Shown here piece by piece: positions 23,389 to 29,907 of a DNA stretch of 36,320 bases (position 1 is the stretch's first letter; the number at the start of each line of letters is the position of its first letter). The stretch is from positions 1-36,320 of the forward strand of contig JAJDWA010000020.1 of the NCBI GenBank assembly GCA_022825825.1. Direction: 5' to 3'. Under the pieces are notes generated by a model. That model worked only from the letters and a program-made list of their open reading frames with translations. It had not been told where the DNA came from and made no database searches. The DNA is from Candidatus Poribacteria bacterium. Lineage in GTDB: Bacteria > Poribacteria > WGA-4E > WGA-3G. A program made the translations under genes and the position numbers.

Positions 23389-25440
23389 ATGGGAAAACGG
23401 CAATCCGATGGTACACGCCTCATTAAACGGGATCCTCTGTTAAAGCATTATGCTCCTCAATTACGCGAAAGGTTTGTCCACTATCAACGCATAAAGACTC
23501 AAATTGAAAAGGCCGGTGGTATATTAGGCGAAATGAGCCAAGGACATCGGTTTTTCGGTTTCAACCGTGGCGAAAATGATGGTGAGACAGGTGTCTGGTA
23601 CCGTGAGTGGGCATCAGGGGCACAATCTCTCTTCCTAATAGGCGACTTTAACGACTGGAACCGTGATGCTAACCCGATGTGTGTTGATGGATGGGGAATA
23701 TGGCATCTTTTTCTGCCCGATAAACATTATGCAGATCAATTCACACACGGCACTCGCGTCAAGGTGCATGTCAAATCAGAACTGGGTGAATTAGACAGAA
23801 TCCCAGCCTATATCCAACGTGTCATTCAAGAAAGTGAAACCGAATTCACAGGACAATATTGGTCACCACCACATCCGTATCAATGGAAAAATAAAGCACC
23901 AAACTTTAACGCACACAAACAAGGATTGCGTATTTACGAAGCGCACGTCGGCATGGCACAAGAAGCAGAAAAGGTCGGAACGTTTGCAGAGTTTACTCAA
24001 AACATATTGCCCCGAATTGCCAAATTAGGGTATAACGCAGTACAATTGATGGCAATAATGGAGCATCCCTACTATGCAAGTTTCGGGTATCATGTAAGCA
24101 ACTTTTTTGCTGTTTCAAGCCGTTTTGGAACACCTGAAGAACTCAAAGAGCTCATTGACACGGCACACGGTATGGGTTTGCTGGTGATCATGGATTTGGT
24201 CCATAGCCATGCGGTAAAAAACATCAATGAAGGGTTGAACCGCTTTGATGGTACAGAGCACCACTATTTTCATGCAGGTGAAAAAGGCGAACACATCGCT
24301 TGGGATTCACGCTGTTTCGATTACAGTAAGTCCGAAGTGCAGCGGTTTCTACTGAGCAATATCCGCTACTGGCTGGAAACCTATCGGTTTGATGGCTTCA
24401 GATTCGATGGCGTTACAAGTATGCTCTACAGTGACCATGGACTTGGACAAAAGTTCACAGGTTATGACGATTACTTTGGTCCTAAAGTGGAGTTGGATGC
24501 AATCGCGTATCTGATGTTAGCAAATGAGGTTGTGCATGCTGTCAACCCAAACGCTATCTCCATTGCAGAGGATATGAGCGGAATGCCCGGTCTTGCACGC
24601 CCAATTGAAGAAGGCGGACTCGGCTTTGATTACCGCCTCGCAATGGGCATTCCAGACTATTGGATTCGGTTATTGAAAGAGAAAAAAGACGAAGATTGGC
24701 ACATCAGTGAGATTTACGGCATGTTGCGTAACCGCCGCGCAGATGAAAAACATATCGCTTACGTCGAAAGTCACGACCAAAGCATTGTCGGCGACAAGAC
24801 GCTTGCAATGCAGTTAATGGATGCTGAACTCTACACAAAAATGAGCGTTTTCACGTCAAGCATTAGAATTGCGCGCGGCGTTGCGTTGCACAAACTGATT
24901 CGTCTTCTCACGTTTAGCTTAGGCGGAGAAGGGTATCTCAACTTTATGGGAAATGAGTTTGGACACCCTGAATGGATTGATTTTCCACGGGCAGGTAACA
25001 ACAATTCCTATTGGTATGCCCGTAGACAGTGGCATCTTGTAGAAGATGACACCCTCTATTACAAGCACCTGAACGCTTTTGATGCAGCTATGCAACATCT
25101 TGATATAATGTATCACCTATTCACTGATGAAAACATTCAGTTACTATTCATTCACGAAGACGCAAAACAGATTGTCTATGCGCGCGGTAGGATTGTGTTT
25201 GCCTTCAACTTTCACCCGACAGAGTCTGTCAAAGATTGGCGTATTCCTGTGCCTGAAAAGGCAGATTACCGTCTCATCCTTAATACCGATGACACTGATT
25301 TTGGAGGCTACGGTGCAGTCGAGGGTGTTCATTATCCGTGGCAAGATATTAAGATGAATGAACAAGCACAGTCTATTCAACTTTACGTCCCTGCCCGCAG
25401 CGCGTTGGTGTTAGTGCCACAAATGGTGTCAAATTCATAA
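23389..25440 (+). CDS. glgB: 1,4-alpha-glucan (glycogen) branching enzyme, GH13 eukaryote-like type
   Basis: Transfers alpha-1,4 segments to form alpha-1,6 branches in glycogen. 683 residues from the ATG at 23389; an in-frame GTG at 23371 overlaps the putative promoter. An N-terminal CBM48-like module (about 60-140, with a VWYREWASGAQSLFLIGDFNDWNR core) is followed by the GH13 barrel with all four conserved regions: MDLVHSH, FRFDGVTSM (nucleophile Asp340), IAEDMSGMP (acid/base Glu394) and YVESHDQ (Asp463). The wording of these motifs, and LGGEGYLNFMGNEFGHPEWIDFPR, match the eukaryotic-type branching enzymes (GBE1-like) that some bacteria carry, rather than E. coli GlgB. It stands alone, with no other glycogen gene in the window. 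Confidence 0.92.
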   Translation: MGKRQSDGTRLIKRDPLLKHYAPQLRERFVHYQRIKTQIEKAGGILGEMSQGHRFFGFNRGENDGETGVWYREWASGAQSLFLIGDFNDWNRDANPMCVDGWGIWHLFLPDKHYADQFTHGTRVKVHVKSELGELDRIPAYIQRVIQESETEFTGQYWSPPHPYQWKNKAPNFNAHKQGLRIYEAHVGMAQEAEKVGTFAEFTQNILPRIAKLGYNAVQLMAIMEHPYYASFGYHVSNFFAVSSRFGTPEELKELIDTAHGMGLLVIMDLVHSHAVKNINEGLNRFDGTEHHYFHAGEKGEHIAWDSRCFDYSKSEVQRFLLSNIRYWLETYRFDGFRFDGVTSMLYSDHGLGQKFTGYDDYFGPKVELDAIAYLMLANEVVHAVNPNAISIAEDMSGMPGLARPIEEGGLGFDYRLAMGIPDYWIRLLKEKKDEDWHISEIYGMLRNRRADEKHIAYVESHDQSIVGDKTLAMQLMDAELYTKMSVFTSSIRIARGVALHKLIRLLTFSLGGEGYLNFMGNEFGHPEWIDFPRAGNNNSYWYARRQWHLVEDDTLYYKHLNAFDAAMQHLDIMYHLFTDENIQLLFIHEDAKQIVYARGRIVFAFNFHPTESVKDWRIPVPEKADYRLILNTDDTDFGGYGAVEGVHYPWQDIKMNEQAQSIQLYVPARSALVLVPQMVSNS

Positions 25441-25452
25441 ATATATCTTGTT

Positions 25453-25481
25453 TTGACAATTAGATATTTATGTGATATACT
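25453..25481 (+). promoter_or_regulatory. Strong sigma70-type promoter for the PIN pair
   Basis: TTGACA (25453-25458, perfect) and TATACT (25476-25481, five of six) with a 17-base spacer. The expected start near 25488 leaves a leader of only about 12 bases before the ATG at 25500, with no clear Shine-Dalgarno sequence. Confidence 0.7.
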
Positions 25482-25499
25482 TACTGTAAGTTATAAGCA

Positions 25500-25976
25500 A
25501 TGCAAAAACGCATCTACATTGAAACGACAATTCCAAGTTCATACTATACATTGCGAACTGATGAAGAATCGCTTATTAGACAGAAATTGACGCGGCAATG
25601 GTGGCATGAATACGCGGATATATTTACCCTAACTTCAAGTAGTGCCGTTGAAACCGAACTTAGATTAGGAACGGGAAAAGTAACACAAGACAGACTGGCA
25701 TTGCTTGGAAATGTTGAGATATACGTTTCTACCATTGAAATTTTGCAAATTGCACAAATTTATATTGATAGGTTGATAATGCCGAAAGAGCCACAAGGTG
25801 ACGCGCTTCATTTGGCATTTGCCTCATTTCACCAAGTTGACGCGATGCTCACATGGAATTGTATGCATCTTGCTAATCCGAATAAATTTGATTTTATCGC
25901 GCGGATCAACAGAGAATTGGGATTAACAACACCAGAATTAAAAACACCGCTTGATTACTTAGGAGGCACTACATAA
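25500..25976 (+). CDS. PIN-domain protein, candidate VapC-like toxin
   Basis: 158 residues. The PIN-fold acidic positions appear as Glu8 in RIYIETTIPSSYY (Glu replacing the usual first Asp, as in a known PIN subgroup), a Glu in SSSAVETEL, and Asp101 in GDALHLAFASFHQVDAMLTWN. The last stretch is the typical ALHLAxAxxxxxDxLxTWN block. PIN proteins are Mg-dependent RNases. The following small gene begins one base after the stop, so the two form a likely toxin-partner pair with the toxin gene first. The cellular RNA target is unknown. Confidence 0.8.
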   Translation: MQKRIYIETTIPSSYYTLRTDEESLIRQKLTRQWWHEYADIFTLTSSSAVETELRLGTGKVTQDRLALLGNVEIYVSTIEILQIAQIYIDRLIMPKEPQGDALHLAFASFHQVDAMLTWNCMHLANPNKFDFIARINRELGLTTPELKTPLDYLGGTT

Positions 25977-25977
25977 A

Positions 25978-26214
25978 ATGGTAACCAAAGAGGAGCTGCT
26001 AAGACCAGAAATGAATGAAGTCGTTAAGGAAGTTCGCGAAATGCGGATGAAAATTTCAGAAGAATGTGGACACGATCTCAATAGATTGCTTGCTTACTAT
26101 CAAAAAGTAGAAAAAGAGATGCGGGAGTCCGGTAAGTATAAATTTGTTGATCCGGAGCCATTTAGAGAGAAGTTAAAGGCCACTAAATCGTCCGATGATA
26201 AAGCCGCAGATTAA
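25978..26214 (+). CDS. Small helical protein, candidate antitoxin of the PIN pair
   Basis: 78 residues, highly charged and predicted mostly helical (VKEVREMRMKISEECGHDLNRLLAYYQKVEKEM). It starts 1 base after the PIN gene, with AGGAGG about 13 bases before the ATG. There is no DNA-binding motif I can name. Small genes like this commonly follow IETT-type PIN genes, so an antitoxin role is likely from context. Biochemical evidence is lacking. Confidence 0.65.
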   Translation: MVTKEELLRPEMNEVVKEVREMRMKISEECGHDLNRLLAYYQKVEKEMRESGKYKFVDPEPFREKLKATKSSDDKAAD

Positions 26215-26217
26215 GAT

Positions 26218-26273
26218 ATAGCAGCACGCACCGCACACTTTGATTATTTCTTTGCCCGAGTACGTGCTGCTAT
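26218..26273. repeat. Inverted repeat after the PIN pair, 11-bp arms
   Basis: ATAGCAGCACG (26218-26228) and its exact complement (26263-26273) flank a 34-base loop. It follows the stop of the small gene by 3 bases. There is no T-run after it, so it is only a weak terminator candidate. Confidence 0.5.
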
Positions 26274-26320
26274 GAATGACAAGAATTTTGTAAATACACA
26301 AATTTTGTGCATTAAAAAAA

Positions 26321-26350
26321 TTGACATTTGTTGCATTTATAAGATATAAT
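26321..26350 (+). promoter_or_regulatory. Promoter of the LRR/cohesin/dockerin gene
   Basis: TTGACA (26321-26326) and TATAAT (26345-26350) both match consensus, with an 18-base spacer. The start of transcription should be near 26357, about 385 bases before the start codon. Confidence 0.7.
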
Positions 26351-26356
26351 CATTTT

Positions 26357-26742
26357 GTAATGAATAGGACGAACAAAAAATTGCGTTACTATGCATTTTT
26401 AGTGTTCGGGACTTGGGTTTTTGGACAATGAAAAACCGACAAATGAACCATCATTTAGAGAAAAACGTTTTAGATATCTATTGTCTGCTCGGAAATAGGG
26501 CAGATGCCCTGCTTGCCGGTTTCGTTTTAACACCCGGTTTTGAGTCCCCCCCCCCACGTCACGTTAAATATAACAACACATTACGATAAAACAACTTTGA
26601 AAACGTTAGTGGTTCTACCGCTGCTGTGCCCGCACGTGCATTTTGGCTCGTGGCGGGTTTTTGTTGTATTGAAAAGGACTCTTATGTGTGTAAATCTATA
26701 CAATGTTTATTACAATCTAAAACCGATCAAAAGGAGTTTATT
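26357..26742 (+). promoter_or_regulatory. Long leader with a 10-C tract and a terminator-like hairpin
   Basis: About 385 bases of untranslated leader. Features in order are a small hairpin AGGGC/GCCCT near 26500, a run of ten C at 26546-26555, and a stem CCCGCACG (26629-26636) with CGT-G-GCGGG (26649-26657), followed by five T (26658-26662). The stem contains a copy of a repeat (26624-26639) that recurs at 29828-29843 beyond the gene. AAGGAG lies 7 bases before the ATG. A TTG-initiated short frame (26540-26746) spans the C tract and its stop overlaps the ATG, but its translation is unproven. Confidence 0.45.
26546..26555 (+). repeat. Homopolymeric C tract (10 C)
   Basis: Ten consecutive C residues in an otherwise A/T-rich leader. 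Such tracts are prone to slipped-strand length changes. Here it lies 190 bases upstream of a large surface protein gene. Confidence 0.8.
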
Positions 26743-29700
26743 ATGAAATCACAAGTTATGAATAGAAATATAATGGTGTCAATTTTTGTAGTCTTGTTGT
26801 TGGTATATGGTGTCCAAGGCATCAGTTATGCTCAAGATGAACCTGACGACACCATTGTGGAATTTAAAGACATCAATTTAGCCAAAGCAGTACGTAGGCA
26901 ATTGGGTCTTCCTACTGGAGATGGCGTTGATCTCCTTAATATTCCAAAAGTGGAATTGGAAAAATTAACAACGCTATCTGCCAGGGACCGCGGTATATCT
27001 AACCTCACAGGCTTAGAACACGCAACGCAACTCAAGTATTTAGACCTTGCCGGCAATAACATCATCAACATAACCCCGCTTGCACAACTTATACAGCTAA
27101 CAGAGTTAAACCTCAGGGGCTACAATGGGAATAATAACGTCCGTGATTTAACCCCGCTCGCACAACTTACACAGCTAACAACGTTAGACTTTGGGTACAA
27201 TAACGTCCGTGATTTAACCCCGCTCGCACAACTTACACAGCTAACAGAGTTAGACTTTTTCCTGAATGACATCATCGACATCACGCCCCTTGCAAAACTT
27301 ACACAACTGAGAACGTTAGACCTTAGTGAGAACAAAATCAACGATGTAACACCTCTCGCGCAACTCACACAGCTAACAACGTTAGACCTTAGTGGAAACA
27401 AAATCAACGATGTAACACCTCTCGCGCAACTCACACAGCTAACAGAGTTAAACCTTGAGGACAATAACATCATCGACATAACCCCACTTGCACAACTCAC
27501 GTTATTGAACGACTTAGATTTATCGTCTAACTTTATCAGCGATGTCACGCCTTTGGCACAACTCATCAGGTTAGAGAACTTAGACCTGTTCCGCATGGAG
27601 AGCCTTAAGGATATTACCCCGTTGGCACAACTTCCAGGAACGCTGATAAAGTATTCTTATAATGTTATTTATTCTAATAAGATTCGACTCCTCGCAGTCT
27701 CAACATTACAACCGTTGACCTCAACAACACTGGATGGAAGTTCGGTGACACTGACACTGCTACCGGGTGGAGCGGCTTATGACACATCAATTAACAATAT
27801 CATAAACGCCTTGACAGTAACTGGCCTTGTTGGTGTTACAGTTTCGGATGTTGTCCGCGTAAGTGACAAGGAATTGAAAGTTACACTGGGATTTACGGGT
27901 AGTTTGGAAAAGCGCACTACATTGACCATTTCCTTGGGACCAGAGGCAGTTACGGGGTATGAGGGCCGAGTACTCACGGGTGGAATTTATGTTTATCCAG
28001 AAACTCTTCCTGTTTATCCAGAAGCGGACCATATACAAGGGCCTTGGCTTTGGATGGTTGTTCCAACAGATCCTGCAGGAGGTGATGGGATATCTACAGA
28101 GATTGATTCCCTTGCCGACGCAAGTACCGGGACGATTACAGAAGCATATATTGCTCAAAATGGCGTGAACGAAGCGGATTTCATTGGACAGTTGCAATGG
28201 TTAAGTAGTGAGATTCATTGGACAGAACATCATTGTCAGAAATACAGTATAACGCGTCAACCCAACCTCATATTATCATTCCTAACCTTAGGATTGTTAC
28301 AAGACGAGTGCATTGATCCGACAGTCTGTTGGGCAAATAATATCAATAATCTCGTTGATGCTCTTGACATGGGTACGGAACTCGCTTCTGGTGAACGCAC
28401 AGCGTATGCCTTGGTTAACGTCATCACGTCCAGGGAACAAAAGGTCGTCATGAGTGTGAAGAGTGGGGATGCAATCAAAATTTGGCTCAATGGAAACGTG
28501 GTTCATAGAGAAGCTGCAGAAAGTTACAACTGTCGAAAAGTTTATGTTCCTTTGGCTTGCGATCCAGAGATATGTACAACTGATCCTGCGATTCAAGAAT
28601 CCGAGGTCAGTGAAATTCCGGTGACACTCAAAGTTGGCAACAATCTCCTCTTGGTTAAGGTTCGGCAGCATGGTGAATATTGGGATATGAGGGTCGGACT
28701 CACTGGGGATTTCATCACCCTGATTCCAAAGACTGAAACGCCGTCACCACCCCAGACTCCTACAGAAGCAACGCCAGCCACCGATACCATGCTTAGCATT
28801 TCCCCTTCTCCTGTGCAGTCTCCTGCTATCGGTGAACAGTTAACACTCTCTCTGAACATTGCAGGTGGAGAAAATGTAGCGGGTTATCAAACGACAGTCC
28901 AGTTTGACGAAACCGCCTTACGTTATGTTTCAAGCGCGAATGGTGATTATCTGCCTGCTGGTGCCTACTTTGTTCCACCTGTCGTTGAAGGAAACCGCGT
29001 GAGCCTTAACGCTGTATCTCTCGCTGGAGAAAGTAATGGAGATGGCACCCTCGCTACGCTCACCTTTGAGGTGATTGCAGTGAAGGCATCCGCTTTAACC
29101 TTATCTGATGCGCTGCTGACTAACAGCGCAGGAACAACTTCTGTTCCTAATATTGAAAATGCGGAGATAACTGGCCCAGCCGGTCTCAAAGGCGATGTGA
29201 ACGGTGACGGGACTGTTAACATCGCTGATCTCGTCTTAGTTGCTGGTGCATTAGGCACGACAGGACAGAATGCTGCGGATGTGAACGGAGATGGACAGGT
29301 CAACATTGCGGATTTGGTATTAGTCGCAGGCGCGCTTGGCACAAGTGCCACCGCACCATCTTTGGATCCTCAACTCTTATCAACCCTCACAGCAGCCGAG
29401 GTCGAACAGTGGCATTCACAAGCGCAGCAATTAAACCTAACGGATACAACGTCTCAGCGCGGTATCTTGTTCTTACAACAACTCCTTGAAGTGTTAAATA
29501 CTCCGGAAAAAACGGCATTGCTTGCGAACTACCCGAATCCTTTTAATCCAGAAACATGGATACCGTACCACTTGGCAAAGGATGCGGATGTTACCCTGCA
29601 TATCTATGCGATGGATGGCACATTGGTGCGGACATTAGCACTCGGGCATCAGGCTGCAGGAATGTATCAAAACCGCAGTCGTGCGGCGTATTGGGATGGT

Positions 29701-29799
29701 GAAAATGAATTCGGTGAATCCGTGGCAAGTGGTGTGTATTTCTATACACTCACCGCAGGCGATTTTTCTGCTACGCGTAAAATGTTAATTATGAAATAA
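26743..29799 (+). CDS. Large exported LRR-cohesin-dockerin protein with C-terminal sorting-type domain
   Basis: 1018 residues from the ATG at 26743 (AAGGAG upstream); an in-frame GTG at 26626 lies inside the leader hairpin and would bury the signal peptide. In order: a signal peptide (about 1-30, ending SYAQ); about ten internalin-like 22-residue LRRs (about 85-305, consensus ITPLAQLTQLTTLDLSGNKI); an unassigned middle domain; a cohesin-like domain (about 725-840, AGYQTTVQFDETALRYVSSANGDYL); a paired type-I-like dockerin (about 855-910, two DVNGDGxVNIADLVLVAGALG calcium loops); and a C-terminal Ig-like sorting domain (YPNPFNPETWIPYHL to SGVYFYTLTAGDFSATRKMLI). That last domain resembles T9SS/FlgD-like domains. 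The role is probably surface adhesion or assembly. Confidence 0.88.
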   Translation: MKSQVMNRNIMVSIFVVLLLVYGVQGISYAQDEPDDTIVEFKDINLAKAVRRQLGLPTGDGVDLLNIPKVELEKLTTLSARDRGISNLTGLEHATQLKYLDLAGNNIINITPLAQLIQLTELNLRGYNGNNNVRDLTPLAQLTQLTTLDFGYNNVRDLTPLAQLTQLTELDFFLNDIIDITPLAKLTQLRTLDLSENKINDVTPLAQLTQLTTLDLSGNKINDVTPLAQLTQLTELNLEDNNIIDITPLAQLTLLNDLDLSSNFISDVTPLAQLIRLENLDLFRMESLKDITPLAQLPGTLIKYSYNVIYSNKIRLLAVSTLQPLTSTTLDGSSVTLTLLPGGAAYDTSINNIINALTVTGLVGVTVSDVVRVSDKELKVTLGFTGSLEKRTTLTISLGPEAVTGYEGRVLTGGIYVYPETLPVYPEADHIQGPWLWMVVPTDPAGGDGISTEIDSLADASTGTITEAYIAQNGVNEADFIGQLQWLSSEIHWTEHHCQKYSITRQPNLILSFLTLGLLQDECIDPTVCWANNINNLVDALDMGTELASGERTAYALVNVITSREQKVVMSVKSGDAIKIWLNGNVVHREAAESYNCRKVYVPLACDPEICTTDPAIQESEVSEIPVTLKVGNNLLLVKVRQHGEYWDMRVGLTGDFITLIPKTETPSPPQTPTEATPATDTMLSISPSPVQSPAIGEQLTLSLNIAGGENVAGYQTTVQFDETALRYVSSANGDYLPAGAYFVPPVVEGNRVSLNAVSLAGESNGDGTLATLTFEVIAVKASALTLSDALLTNSAGTTSVPNIENAEITGPAGLKGDVNGDGTVNIADLVLVAGALGTTGQNAADVNGDGQVNIADLVLVAGALGTSATAPSLDPQLLSTLTAAEVEQWHSQAQQLNLTDTTSQRGILFLQQLLEVLNTPEKTALLANYPNPFNPETWIPYHLAKDADVTLHIYAMDGTLVRTLALGHQAAGMYQNRSRAAYWDGENEFGESVASGVYFYTLTAGDFSATRKMLIMK
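27133..27444 (+). repeat. 66-bp-period DNA repeats inside the LRR region
   Basis: Two pairs of perfect 48-base repeats occur: 27133-27180 with 27199-27246, and 27331-27378 with 27397-27444. Each pair is offset by exactly 66 bases, one 22-residue LRR unit. Identity at silent positions indicates recent unit duplication or gene conversion. Confidence 0.9.
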
Positions 29800-29813
29800 A
29801 TTCAAACCGTATT

Positions 29814-29856
29814 GTAGGTGCGGGTCCCTGTGCCCGCACATGCTTGCGGCATGTGT
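29814..29856. repeat. Intergenic palindrome (GTGCGGG...CCCGCAC)
   Basis: A GTAGGTGCGGG left part pairs over seven bases (GTGCGGG with CCCGCAC) around 29818-29839. It is followed by a second hairpin, ACATGC/GCATGT (29838-29854). CTGTGCCCGCACATGC (29828-29843) matches 26624-26639 at 15 of 16 bases, so the LRR gene is bracketed by direct copies. Confidence 0.6.
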
Positions 29857-29907
29857 AATCCAGAAAAATCTGGGCTATAAACGTACCCAGCAAAGGAGAA
29901 CTAATCC

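Noticed and set aside
26218..26273. Intrinsic terminator after the PIN pair
   Set aside because: 11-bp arms are good but the 34-base loop is large and no T-run follows; listed as an inverted repeat instead.
26626..26742. GTG start extending the LRR protein by 39 residues
   Set aside because: It lies in the leader hairpin, has no ribosome binding site and would place a non-signal segment in front of a good signal peptide; ATG 26743 has AAGGAG.
26540..26746. Short frame across the 10-C tract as a real leader peptide
   Set aside because: Starts with TTG, has no Shine-Dalgarno and no recognisable protein; the stop overlapping the ATG of the next gene may be chance, so it is kept only as a remark.
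27133..27444. CRISPR-like regular repeats
   Set aside because: The 48-base repeats with 66-base period are in frame and encode leucine-rich repeats; the intervening 18 bases are coding, not spacers.
27120..27596. Minus-strand frame with regular SCARGVTSL repeats
   Set aside because: The regularity is the antisense image of the LRR repeats.
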